From an uncultured Lachnospiraceae bacterium (GTDB taxonomy: Bacteria; Bacillota; Clostridia; Lachnospirales; Lachnospiraceae), in NCBI GenBank assembly GCA_946405185.1, contig CAMJGH010000012.1:1-47899 (forward strand): a DNA stretch of 47,899 nucleotides. The letters run 5' to 3'. The notes under the pieces were generated by a model. The model was not told the origin of the DNA, searched no databases, and saw nothing but the letters and a program-made list of their open reading frames with translations. The first letter of the stretch is position 1, and the number at the start of each line of letters is the position of its first letter. Made by a program: the position numbers and the translations under genes. Of the stretch, positions 34,113-42,600 are shown one piece after another.

Positions 34113-34628
34113 TCATCTGGTATCGTAAGCGCTTTCACGGCAAATGTCAACCGCACCTCTCTTCTCTTCCTTCACCCTCACGCGCAGCTGCTTAAAGAAG
34201 TCCTTGAGCAGCCGGCTGCACTCGTCCCCGCACACGCCCTCGGTGGTTTCGGCCTGGTGGTTGAAGCGCGGTTCGTGCAGGATGTCCAGGATGCTGCCGG
34301 CGCACCCGGCCTTGGGGTTGCGGCAGCCGAACACTACCCGGTCCACGCGCGCCTGGATGATGGCGCCCGCGCACATCTGGCAGGGTTCGAGCGTCACGTA
34401 CAGCGTACACCCCTCCAGCCGCCAGTCACCGAGTTTCCTGGAAGCGCGCTCGATGGCCGTCAGCTCCGCGTGGCGAAGCGTCGAATGGTCCGTGTTGCGG
34501 CGGTTGTACCCCCGCCCCACGATCTTCCCGTCGCAGACGATGCAGCAGCCGATGGGCACCTCGCCCAGCGCGGCCGCCTTTTTGGCCTGACGGATGGCTT
34601 CTTTCATGTAGCGTTCGTCGTCGGTCAT
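34113..34628 (-). CDS. tadA: tRNA adenosine(34) deaminase TadA
   Basis: A 171-residue zinc deaminase that converts A34 to inosine in tRNA-Arg(ACG). The zinc site is HAELTAIERAS (HAE) and LEPCQMCAGAII (PCxxC), with NRRNTDHSTLRHAE before it, all TadA-type. The C-terminal tail (KQLRVRVKEEKRG) is somewhat longer than usual. GAGGAGG lies before the ATG. It is downstream of rsmA after a 124-base spacer holding short repeats, and its last codons contain the cre-like site of uxaB. Confidence 0.94.
   Translation of the reverse strand: MTDDERYMKEAIRQAKKAAALGEVPIGCCIVCDGKIVGRGYNRRNTDHSTLRHAELTAIERASRKLGDWRLEGCTLYVTLEPCQMCAGAIIQARVDRVVFGCRNPKAGCAGSILDILHEPRFNHQAETTEGVCGDECSRLLKDFFKQLRVRVKEEKRGAVDICRESAYDTR
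34125..34138 (-). promoter_or_regulatory. cre-like / LacI-family operator upstream of uxaB
   Basis: The minus strand reads GTGAAAGCGCTTAC with the palindromic core AAGCGCTT, a close match to the catabolite-response (cre) consensus TGAAANCGNTTNCA. It lies within the last codons of tadA, about 70 bases before uxaB. A uronate-specific LacI regulator would also fit. Confidence 0.5.
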
Positions 34629-34650
34629 AGGCCCTCCTCAGGTATACCGA

Positions 34651-34760
34651 GTGGGACGCAACCAATTGGCTCAATGTGTCCACCTGGCTACGTCCCAAAT
34701 GGTTCTGATCTGTCCCCCATTGGTGCGTTTTGCACCAAAAATGATACGTCCCCTACTGGT
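34651..34760. repeat. Cluster of GTCCC-TGGT direct repeats and inverted GGGAC arms
   Basis: Three imperfect direct repeats occur at 34692-34703 (GTCCCAAATGGT), 34712-34724 (GTCCCCCATTGGT) and 34748-34760 (GTCCCCTACTGGT). TGGGACG at 34651-34657 is inverted relative to CGTCCCA at 34691-34697, and TTGGTGC/GCACCAA (34720-34738) makes a 7-bp stem. The last repeat runs into the rsmA stop. This looks like a REP-type element. Confidence 0.55.
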
Positions 34761-35613
34761 GCAGGCAGTCGGCGAGGACTGCGAACTGCGGCAGGGTGAG
34801 GGCTTCGCCGCGGATGGTTTCGGGGAGGCCGGCGGCGGCGATGGCCGCGCGGACGGTCTCTTTGTCGAAGGAGAGGCGTGCGGAGTTGGTCAGGGAGTTG
34901 ACCAGGGTCTTGCGGCGCTGCTCGAAGCTGGCGCGGATGATGGCGAACATCAGCGCTTCGTCTTTGACGGCCACGGGCGGTTCCTGGCGGCAGGTGAGGC
35001 GCACCACCGCGGAGTCCACGTTGGGCCGCGGGATGAAGCAGTTCTGCGGGACGTTGGCGGCCAGGTACGGTTCGGAGTAGTACTGGACGGCCAGCGAGAG
35101 CGACCCGTAGTCCTTGCTGCCGGGGCCGGCGGCCATGCGTGCGGCCACTTCCTTCTGCACCATCAGGGTGAGGCTTTCCATGGGCACGTGGCTTTCGAAC
35201 AGGCTCATGATGATGGGCGTGGTGATGTAGTACGGGAGGTTGGCCACGATCTTGATGGGCTTCCCGCCGTTCTTTTCGGCGGCGATGGCGCCGATATCCT
35301 GCTTCAGGATGTCGCCGTGGATGACGGTCACGTTGTCGTACGCGGACAGGGTGTCCGCGAGGATGGGCAGCAGGTCGTCGTCCAGTTCGACGGCCGTCAC
35401 TTCGCGGGCGGCCTCGCACAGGTACTGCGTGAGCGTGCCGATGCCCGGCCCGATCTCCAGCACGAAATCGTCCTCACCGACCCCCGCGGCGGCGATGATC
35501 TTGCCGATGACGTGCGGATCGATCAGGAAGTTCTGGCCGAGCTTCTTGGAGAAGTGGAAGCCGTACTTTTGCAGGATGTCGATGGTGGCTTGGGCGGTGC
35601 CGAGAGTGGGCAT
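34753..35613 (-). CDS. rsmA: 16S rRNA dimethyladenosine transferase RsmA/KsgA
   Basis: A 286-residue SAM-dependent enzyme that dimethylates A1518 and A1519 near the 3' end of 16S rRNA during 30S assembly. Signatures are FSKKLGQNFLID at the N-terminus, the SAM motif VLEIGPGIGTLTQYL and the catalytic NLPYYITTPI. The C-terminal helical domain contains FEQRRKTLVNSL. AAGGAG lies upstream of the ATG. It follows tatD, as in Bacillus (tatD-rnmV-rsmA), but rnmV is absent and the space between holds a 287-base structured element. Confidence 0.96.
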   Translation of the reverse strand: MPTLGTAQATIDILQKYGFHFSKKLGQNFLIDPHVIGKIIAAAGVGEDDFVLEIGPGIGTLTQYLCEAAREVTAVELDDDLLPILADTLSAYDNVTVIHGDILKQDIGAIAAEKNGGKPIKIVANLPYYITTPIIMSLFESHVPMESLTLMVQKEVAARMAAGPGSKDYGSLSLAVQYYSEPYLAANVPQNCFIPRPNVDSAVVRLTCRQEPPVAVKDEALMFAIIRASFEQRRKTLVNSLTNSARLSFDKETVRAAIAAAGLPETIRGEALTLPQFAVLADCLHQ

Positions 35614-35659
35614 GGTCAGGTGGCTCCTTTGTATTATCTAAGGAACCCTCGTCGGCGGA

Positions 35660-35772
35660 TGCTTTTCAGACACGCTCCCGCTCCCCTGCTCAAGGCAGCG
35701 GTACTAAACTCGCTTGCCTCTGCGAGGCTTCGCTCGTTAAGTGCCGGCCTTCGCAGAGGGGTCTGAAAAGCA
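35660..35772. repeat. Nested inverted-repeat element
   Basis: A 12-base outer stem (35660-35671 with 35761-35772, core GCTTTTCAGAC) encloses an inner inverted repeat: CCTCTGCGAGGC near 35717 against GCCTTCGCAGAGG near 35747. CCCCT and AGGGG arms add further pairing. No coding function is evident. It lies in the gap between rsmA and tatD. Confidence 0.65.
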
Positions 35773-35900
35773 CCCTGCCTCCTCGGGTCGGTCAGGATCC
35801 GCTTCCGCCGCCGTCGCCACCCGCCGGGGGTGGAGTGTGTCGCATCGGCACGGAATCGGCAGGCCTCCCGCCCCCGCAAGCGGCGGCGGTATCCTGCAGG
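35773..35900. other. GC-rich spacer with a second inverted repeat
   Basis: AGGAT plus CCGCCGCCG (about 35793-35814) faces CGGCGGCGG plus ATCCT (35881-35895). Together with the element at 35660-35772 this makes a two-part structured, non-coding region. No promoter or open frame with a ribosome site is convincing. Confidence 0.4.
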
Positions 35901-36674
35901 CTATCCTATTGACAGCTTAGGATAAGCTGTCAAGGCGTTTTGGTATGTAGCTTCTACAACTTCCTCCACGGAGATCCCCTTGATCTCCGCGATGGCGGCG
36001 GCCACCAGCGGCAGGTTCCGCGAGTCGTTGCGGGTGCCGCGGTGGGGTTCGGGGGCGAGGTAGGGGGAGTCGGTTTCAAGCACCAGGGCGCTTAGCGGCA
36101 TGGCGGCCACCACTTCCTTCAGGCGCCGTCCGTTTTTGAAGGTGACCACGCCGCCTATCCCTAAATGGTACCCCATGGACACGTACTTTTTCGCGTGGTC
36201 CACGCCGCCGGCGAAGCAGTGGATGATGCCGCCCAGGCCCTGGCCGTGCTCCGTGACGAGTGTCAGCAGGTCCTCTGCGGCGTCGCGGCAGTGCACGTTG
36301 ATGGGGAGTTTCAGCTCGCGCGCCAGGTCCATCTGGCGGATGAAGCCGGCCGCCTGCTCTTCTTTCGGCCGCACCATCCAGTGGTAGTCCAGGCCGATCT
36401 CGCCGATGGCCACCACTTTCGGATCGTTCGCGGCCTCGCGCATCCAGGCGATATGGTCCTCTGTGAGATCCGCGATATCGTCCGGGTGCAGGCCGACGGC
36501 CGCATACAGGCAGTCGTACTCGTGCGCCAGCCGGACGGAATCCAGGCACCCCTGCCAGGAGGCGCCCACGTTGACGGCCCACTGGACGCCGGCAGCCGGA
36601 AAACCTGCCAGGATCTCCGGCAGGTCTTCGGCAAAGCGGTCTTCATCGTAGTGGGCGTGGGTATCGATGATCAT
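35901..36674 (-). CDS. tatD: TatD-family metal-dependent hydrolase
   Basis: A 257-residue TIM-barrel metallohydrolase of the TatD (YabD/YjjV) family, 3'-5' exonucleases or nucleases acting on damaged DNA. Metal-site motifs are DTHAHYDEDRF at the N-terminus, EIGLDYHW, INVHCRDA, GIIHCFAGG and ETDSPYLAPEPHRG. Length is standard. It lies 27 bases after the hydratase gene and upstream of rsmA. A perfect TTGACAGCTTA/TAAGCTGTCAA hairpin (35909-35933) falls within its last codons. Confidence 0.94.
   Translation of the reverse strand: MIIDTHAHYDEDRFAEDLPEILAGFPAAGVQWAVNVGASWQGCLDSVRLAHEYDCLYAAVGLHPDDIADLTEDHIAWMREAANDPKVVAIGEIGLDYHWMVRPKEEQAAGFIRQMDLARELKLPINVHCRDAAEDLLTLVTEHGQGLGGIIHCFAGGVDHAKKYVSMGYHLGIGGVVTFKNGRRLKEVVAAMPLSALVLETDSPYLAPEPHRGTRNDSRNLPLVAAAIAEIKGISVEEVVEATYQNALTAYPKLSIG
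35909..35933. repeat. 11-bp perfect hairpin at the tatD 3' end
   Basis: TTGACAGCTTA (35909-35919) and its complement (35923-35933) flank a 3-base loop, inside the final tatD codons. It has no T-tract after it on the minus strand. Confidence 0.5.
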
Positions 36675-36701
36675 GTACGGACAGTTTCTCCCCGGCGGGA
36701 T

Positions 36702-38999
36702 TTATTTGGCCAGCCCCGCCTTGTAGTAGTTCATCAGGCATCCGTCGAGGATGATCTGACGTTCTTCTTTCCCGAGATTGCCAAGCGTGAACGTCACCTC
36801 GGTCAGCTGCCCGTCTTTCACGGCATAGCCGGTGATCTGCGGCGCTTCCTCCTGCACGGCCTGACGGATGCCCGGGAAGAATACCCAGTCGCCGCAGGCA
36901 AACGGCAGATCGTCGCCCGCAAACAGCAGCGGCAGCATGCCCCAGTTGATGAGGTTGGAGCGGTAGCGCTTGGTGGCGTACTCTTCGGCGATGTTGGCCA
37001 CACCTCCCAGCACCCTCTGGCACGAGGCCGCCTGCTCACGGGCGGAACCATCGCCGGGCTTTTTGGCGTAGACGCAGGAACCGAGGCCGGTGTTGTCCCA
37101 GGTGATGTCCGGGCAGGCGCTCTTCGCCGCGGCAAAGGCAGCCGCCAGCGTCTCTTCCTGCGCATCCGGCGCGGAGCCGAGCCGCCTGGCCTGCTCCAGT
37201 GCCTGCACGGCCTTGGCGCGCGGCAGGTAGTCCGGATCGCGGCGCGAGAGCGTGAACTCCGCCAGCGCCAGCGGGTTGGACCGGTAGGAGCTGGTCTCGC
37301 CGGACGGGATCAGCTCGTCCGTGGTGGTCACGGCGTCGTGGATCTCGGAGGCGATGCGCACAAAGAGATTGTCCGGCAGCGCGATCATCTGCGGCCAGTC
37401 CTTGATGTTCGGGCCGAAGACGATGGGCTCGTTCGGCTGGGCGTTGCCAAAACCATTGTACACGCGCTTGTCGTAGATGGATTTGTCAAAGAAGTATTTC
37501 GGCTTGCGGTAGTCCGCCGGCACTTCGGTGGCGGCGGTAAGCAGGCCGTGGTTGGCCGCGGTGGCCGCGATGGACCGGGCGTCCATCAGCGCGACCGACG
37601 CGATCTGACCGTTCTGGATGCGGCTGCCCTCGCGGTTCGGGAAGTTGCGGGTGGAGTGGCGGATGGAGAGCCCGCCGTTGGCCGGCACATCGCCCGCGCC
37701 GAAGCACGGACCGCAGAAAGCCGTGCGCACGGTGGCGCCGGACTTGAGGAACGTCTCCACGCTGCCGTTCCTGACCAGCTCCAGGAAGATGGGCTGCGAG
37801 GCCGGGTACACGGACAGCGAGAACGCGTCCGACCCGATGTCGGCATCCTTTAAGATATCCGCCGCGGCGCAGAGGTTCTCAAAACCGCCGCCGGCGCATC
37901 CGGCGATGACGCCCTGCTGCACCTGCACGCGGTCGCCGCGGATCTTGTCCCGCAGCGTGAAGTTCACATTGCCGGAGAGCACTTTCTTCGCCTTCTCTTC
38001 CACTTCCGCGAAGATGTCCGCTGCGTTCCGGTTGACGTCCTCGATGGTGTAGACGTTGCTGGGGTGGAACGGCAGCGCGATCATGGACTTCACCTCGGAG
38101 AGGTTGATCTCCACCACGCCGTCGTAGTACGCCAGCGGCTCCGGATCCAGCTGCTTGTAGGCTTCCGGACGGCCGTGGACCGCGTAGAACTCGCGGATGG
38201 TCTCGTCCGTCCGCCAGATGGAAGACAGGCACGTGGTCTCGGTGGTCATCACGTCCACGCCGATGCGGAAATCGGCGGAGAGTTTCTCCACGCCGGGGCC
38301 GACAAACTCCAGCACTTTGTTCTTAACATACCCGGAGGCGAACACGCCGCCCACCAGCGCCAGGGCCACGTCCTGCGGGCCCACGCCGGGTGCCGGCTCG
38401 CCCGTCAGATACACGGCGATGACTTCCGGACGGTCGATGTCATACGTGCGCGATAAGAGCTGCTTGACCAGCTCCGGCCCGCCCTCGCCCACGGCCATGG
38501 TGCCGAGAGCCCCGTACCGGGTGTGCGAGTCAGACCCCAGGATCATGGCGCCGCACTCGGCCAGCATCTCGCGGGCAAACTGGTGGATGACCGCCTGATG
38601 AGGCGGCACGTAGATGCCGCCGTACTTTTTGGCGCAGGAAAGCCCGAAGACGTGGTCGTCTTCGTTGATGGTCCCGCCCACCGCGCACAGCGAGTTGTGG
38701 CAGTTGGTGAGGACGTAGGGCATGGGGAAGCGCTCCAGCCCGGAGGCTCTGGCCGTCTGGATGATGCCCACGAACGTGATGTCGTGGCTGGTCAGCTTGT
38801 CAAAGCGGACCTTCAGATGCTCCGGGTCCCCGGAGGTGTTGTGCGCCTGCAGGATCCGGTACGCCATGGTGCCGGCGGCCGCGTCTCTGGCGGGTTCGGT
38901 GCCGTAACGGGCCTTGTAATCCTGAATGCCTTCGAAACTGTCGGCGTACAGATCCCGGCCGTTCACCAGCCAGGCGCCGCTCTTCCACATCTGGACCAT
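36702..38999 (-). CDS. Aconitase-family hydratase (YbhJ-like)
   Basis: A 765-residue 4Fe-4S dehydratase-type protein of the aconitase superfamily, closest in pattern to E. coli YbhJ, whose reaction is not known. Cluster cysteines are visible in LTNCHNSLC and [11 protein letters not shown] (CxxC). Substrate-site segments include [13 protein letters not shown] and [17 protein letters not shown]; a swivelling C-terminal domain ends the protein. It is not the classical acnA or leuC: several core motifs differ. AAAGGA precedes the ATG. It is followed closely by tatD. The substrate cannot be inferred from neighbours. Confidence 0.85.
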   Translation of the reverse strand: MVQMWKSGAWLVNGRDLYADSFEGIQDYKARYGTEPARDAAAGTMAYRILQAHNTSGDPEHLKVRFDKLTSHDITFVGIIQTARASGLERFPMPYVLTNCHNSLCAVGGTINEDDHVFGLSCAKKYGGIYVPPHQAVIHQFAREMLAECGAMILGSDSHTRYGALGTMAVGEGGPELVKQLLSRTYDIDRPEVIAVYLTGEPAPGVGPQDVALALVGGVFASGYVKNKVLEFVGPGVEKLSADFRIGVDVMTTETTCLSSIWRTDETIREFYAVHGRPEAYKQLDPEPLAYYDGVVEINLSEVKSMIALPFHPSNVYTIEDVNRNAADIFAEVEEKAKKVLSGNVNFTLRDKIRGDRVQVQQGVIAGCAGGGFENLCAAADILKDADIGSDAFSLSVYPASQPIFLELVRNGSVETFLKSGATVRTAFCGPCFGAGDVPANGGLSIRHSTRNFPNREGSRIQNGQIASVALMDARSIAATAANHGLLTAATEVPADYRKPKYFFDKSIYDKRVYNGFGNAQPNEPIVFGPNIKDWPQMIALPDNLFVRIASEIHDAVTTTDELIPSGETSSYRSNPLALAEFTLSRRDPDYLPRAKAVQALEQARRLGSAPDAQEETLAAAFAAAKSACPDITWDNTGLGSCVYAKKPGDGSAREQAASCQRVLGGVANIAEEYATKRYRSNLINWGMLPLLFAGDDLPFACGDWVFFPGIRQAVQEEAPQITGYAVKDGQLTEVTFTLGNLGKEERQIILDGCLMNYYKAGLAK

Positions 39000-39036
39000 C
39001 TGTTTTCCTTTCTGTTGTTTGCGTTACTTGCTGCAG

Positions 39037-39080
39037 GGGGATCCTTCGGCTCCGGGCTTACGCCCTGCGCTCAGGATGAC
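39037..39080. repeat. Palindromic repeat, copy A
   Basis: Starts GGGGATCCTTCGGC, contains a GGGC/GCCC inner stem and ends CAGGATGAC, with ATCCT/AGGAT as outer arms. It is nearly identical to copy B exactly 350 bases to the right; the two differ at two positions and by one inserted C. Confidence 0.85.
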
Positions 39081-39097
39081 GCGCCGGCGGCGCGTCA
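39077..39097 (-). terminator. Hairpin at the HMA gene stop
   Basis: TGACGCGCC and GGCGCGTCA form a perfect 9-bp stem with a 3-base loop. It overlaps the HMA stop codon (39095-39097). No T-tract, so termination is only suggested. Confidence 0.4.
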
Positions 39098-39361
39098 CTT
39101 TCCGAACAGTTTCCCGAACAGGCCGCCTTTTTTCTCGTACGGGCGGCTCTCCACCTCACCGGCATCGTATCCGGTGTCCGTGATGGCTTTCTTCAGGGCC
39201 TCCGCGTCCACGGGTGCCTCGGTGATGAACGAAGCCATCTTCTTGTGCCGGTCGGCTTTCACGTTCTGCGCCTCCGGGATGGCTTTGCGGACAGCTTCCT
39301 TGATGTGTGCTTCGCACATCTCGCACATCATGCCGTCCACGGCGATGGTGTATTCAGTCAT
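39095..39361 (-). CDS. Heavy-metal-associated (HMA) domain protein
   Basis: An 88-residue small metal-binding protein, probably a copper chaperone or sensor-like protein. It has the beta-alpha-beta HMA fold and the metal motif GMMCEMC (GMxCxxC) near residues 10-16, followed by the conserved DAEALKKAITDTGYDA. An amphipathic, basic tail (GLFGKLFGK) after residue 80 is unusual and might contact membranes. No P-type ATPase or copper repressor lies nearby. It is flanked on both sides by copies of a palindromic repeat. AAGGAG lies upstream of the ATG. Confidence 0.88.
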   Translation of the reverse strand: MTEYTIAVDGMMCEMCEAHIKEAVRKAIPEAQNVKADRHKKMASFITEAPVDAEALKKAITDTGYDAGEVESRPYEKKGGLFGKLFGK

Positions 39362-39386
39362 GGTTCTCCTTTCCGGTCCTGGGCTG

Positions 39387-39432
39387 GGGGATCCTTCGGC
39401 TTCGGGCTTGCGCCCTGCGCCTCAGGATGACC
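39387..39432. repeat. Palindromic repeat, copy B
   Basis: Second copy of the 44-base repeat in the same orientation (GGGGATCCTTCGGC ... CTCAGGATGAC). It sits just upstream of the HMA gene start. Confidence 0.85.
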
Positions 39433-39438
39433 GCACGC

Positions 39439-39468
39439 AAAAAGACCTGCCGGTCACGCCGGCAGGTC
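39439..39468 (-). terminator. Orphan terminator, twin of the one at 46.6 kb
   Basis: GACCTGCCGG (39444-39453), loop TCACG, CCGGCAGGTC (39459-39468), with AAAAA before it, giving TTTTT on the minus strand. It faces no obvious upstream gene on that strand, since the next gene starts at 39609 on the plus strand. The same 10-bp stem occurs at 46586-46614. Confidence 0.75.
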
Positions 39469-39525
39469 CTATTATAGCCGCTTGCCCGCGGATTTGCATC
39501 CGCTATTTTCCGCGCGCGATACCAT

Positions 39526-39554
39526 TTGCCTTCCCCTTCCGCAACTGATATGAT
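39526..39554 (+). promoter_or_regulatory. Promoter of the clostripain/BspA gene
   Basis: TTGCCT (39526-39531) and TATGAT (39549-39554) are 17 bases apart. The expected leader is about 48 bases. Confidence 0.6.
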
Positions 39555-39608
39555 GAACACAGATCATCCGGATCATCTGAAAGCCTTGACCGGCCAGCGG
39601 GGGTACCC

Positions 39609-42600
39609 ATGACACGCCGAAACCACACGCCTTTCTGCCTCGTGCCGCTGCTTTTGGCGGCTTTGCTCCTCACCGGGCTTTTTGCTTCCTGCCGTACGGC
39701 TTCGCCGGACGCTTCTTCCTCTTATGAAGAAACCCTGCCGTCGGAGCCGGAGACCGCGCCGCTGCCGCCGGAGTCCCCGGCCGTCATCGTTCCGTCCCTG
39801 CCCGAGGAAACGCTGCCGGACCCGGGGGAGACCCTCTCGCCCGACCCGCCGCTTGAGCCCACCCAGGAAGCGCCGGCGGACGTCCCCGCCGCCGATGACG
39901 ACTCCCTCTTTCTGCGCGCCCTTGCCAAAAAGAACCAGGAGTACGAAGCCGGTTCCGGCGAGATCACGCGGGTCTTCACGGACGCACATCCGGAAAAAGA
40001 GTTCACCCTGATGATCTACATGACCGGGTCCAACCTGGAGAGTGCGCTCGGCGCCGCCAGCGCCGACATCCTCGAGATGGAAAACTCCGGCCTTTCCTTC
40101 GAAAACGTCAACCTCCTTCTCTACACCGGCGGCAGTTCCCGCTGGCAGTCCTCCGTCCCGTCCGACGCCAATGCCGTCCTGGACATGTCCCTGCCCCGCG
40201 CGGAACGCGTGGCAGCCAAGACCGCCAAAAACGCGGATATGGGCGCCCCCGAGACCCTCACCGCCTTCCTCCGCTTCTGCACCGCGCACTATCCCGCCAA
40301 AAACTACGGGCTGATCTTCTGGGACCACGGCGGCGGGCCGCTGTGGGGGTACGGTTCCGACGAACTGTTCGGCGGGGACGGCCTGCTGCTCTGCGAGATG
40401 AAGACCGCCATGGCGGCCACGCCTTTCGCTGGCACCAAAAAGCTGGCGTTCGTCGGCTTCGACGCCTGCCTCATGGGGAACCTCGAGACCATGACCGTCT
40501 GGCAGGACTACGCCCGGTACTTCATCGCCTCCGAGGAGACCGAACCCGGTGACGGGTGGGATTACCGGTTCCTGAGCATCCTGAACGGGACGACGGACCC
40601 CGTCGCCGTCGGAAACGCCGTGATCGACAGCTACGCCGCGTACTACGAGGCGAAAAAGAACGACTATTACGATCCGGACGTCACGCTTTCCTTAACGGAC
40701 CTTTCCGCGCTCCCGTCCCTTCAGTACGCGCTGGGCTCCCTCTCCCAGAAGCTTGAGGCATCGCTGTCCCGGGGGAGTTTTGCCGCGCTTTCGTCGGCCC
40801 GGCTCTCCGCAAAAAGCTTCGGCAACATCGGGCGCGCCGACAATGGGACGGAATTCCGCTACGACCTGGTGGACCTGGAAAGCCTGCTGGACCAGGTCTC
40901 TTCCGAAGCCCCGCGGGAGGCCGATGCCGTCCGCAGCCGGCTGGACGCGGCCGTCGTCCGGAACTACTCCAACGTGGAAGGAGCCGGCGGGCTGACCCTC
41001 TACTACCCCGCGGGCAACCACAGCCAGTTCAACGACATGCGCGAAACCTACTTCGCTCTGGGCCAGAACCTGTCCTACCAGTCGTATCTGCGCCAGCTGT
41101 CCCGCCGCTGGCAGACCGCCGGCAAGAACAGCTGGAAGATCGCCGCGCCGGAAAAGGAAGGGGATGCGTACGTGATCCGCCTGACAGAAGACCAGAGGCA
41201 GACGATCGTCTCCGCCTCCTTCGACATCCTGGCGGAGACCTCCCCCGGAGCCTTCGTTTCCATAAGAAGCGGCGTGAGCCTGGAGGCGGACAAGGAAGGC
41301 GTTCTGCGCCTTCCCGAAGACCCTTCCCTCATCTGCCTGACCGCCGGGGAGGAGACGGTCCTCTGGCCCGTGCGCGAAACGGAGACGAACTCCCGCCGCC
41401 GGATCTGCGAGACCGTCAACACGCGCCTGTGTTCCAGCGGCATCGACTATTACGAGCGCCTGATCTCGGACGCCGTCGGCATCACGGCCGTCCTGCAGGA
41501 AGACCGCGCAAGCGGCCTGTTCACCCTCAAGACCGTCAACTCCGTCTCGCAGGAGGTGGCCTCCGTCGGCCGCGAATCGGTCAGCGTGGAGCACTACGAC
41601 GGGATCTTCTTCTATACGACGCCGCGCATCCCGGTCTGGGGAGACGACGGGGAACTGCTGCCCTTTTCGGACTGGAAGGACGGGGATTCCGTCCTCTCCA
41701 GCTTCCACGTCCTGCCGGACGCCTTCCGGTTTGTCTCCGTCAGCGCCTCCGAAGTCCCGGACGATCTCTACTACGTGGTGACGCTTGAGGACGCCTCCGG
41801 CACCCGGTACGTTTCCGGCCTGACAAAGATCGGCCCGGAAAAAGCCTTCGGGACCGTCACGGAAGAAACCCCTTCCGGCGCATTGGAGTATGCCGTGTAT
41901 GACGACCACGCGGAGCTGGTGAAATACACGGGATACGACCGGCTGCTGTCGCTCCCTGCGAACGTGGCGGACGTCCCTCTGACCGTCATCGGCAGCAACG
42001 CCTTTTACCGCCCGGCACAGGGCGCCGCCTCCCGCTCGTATCCGCTTGCGGAAGTGGTCCTGCCCGAAGGGGTGACAGCCATCGGAGCCGGCGCTTTTCA
42101 CGGCTGTACGCAGCTGGTGCGGGCAGACCTGCCGTCCACCCTGCGCCGGATCGGCTCCGCGGCCTTCATGAACTGCCCGGCCCTTTCCTCCCTCGTTCTT
42201 CCGGACGGCTGCGAAGCGCTCGGCGGGTACGCCCTGGCCGGCTGTTCGTCCCTGACGGAAATCGCGCTTCCCGCCTCCCTGCAGACCGTCGGCAAGGGCG
42301 CCTTCGCGCTCTGCCGAAGCCTCGGGGAGATCCGGCTGGCCGAAGGCAGTCCTTTCCTTCTCCTGGAAGACGGAGCGCTCTACGACGCCGGCGGCACGCG
42401 CCTGATCGCCGTCCCGCAGGCCCGCGAGGACAGTTTTGCCGTCCGCGAAGGGACGCAGGTCATCGGCGCGGACGCCTTCTCGGGCAGCCGGCTGACGCAG
42501 GTCACCCTGCCGGAAGGCCTGGTCACGATCGAAAACTACGCTTTCAGCGAAACGGACTCCCTGCTTGTCCCCGCGTTTCCGGATTCCCTGGCTGTCATCG

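Noticed and set aside
35634-35879. Possible 81-residue minus-strand protein between rsmA and tatD
   Set aside because: It is made almost wholly of inverted-repeat DNA, is Arg-rich, and lacks a convincing ribosome site. Non-coding structure explains the region better.
39037-39432. CRISPR-like repeats
   Set aside because: Only two copies, 350 bases apart with a gene between. No regular spacers and no cas genes.
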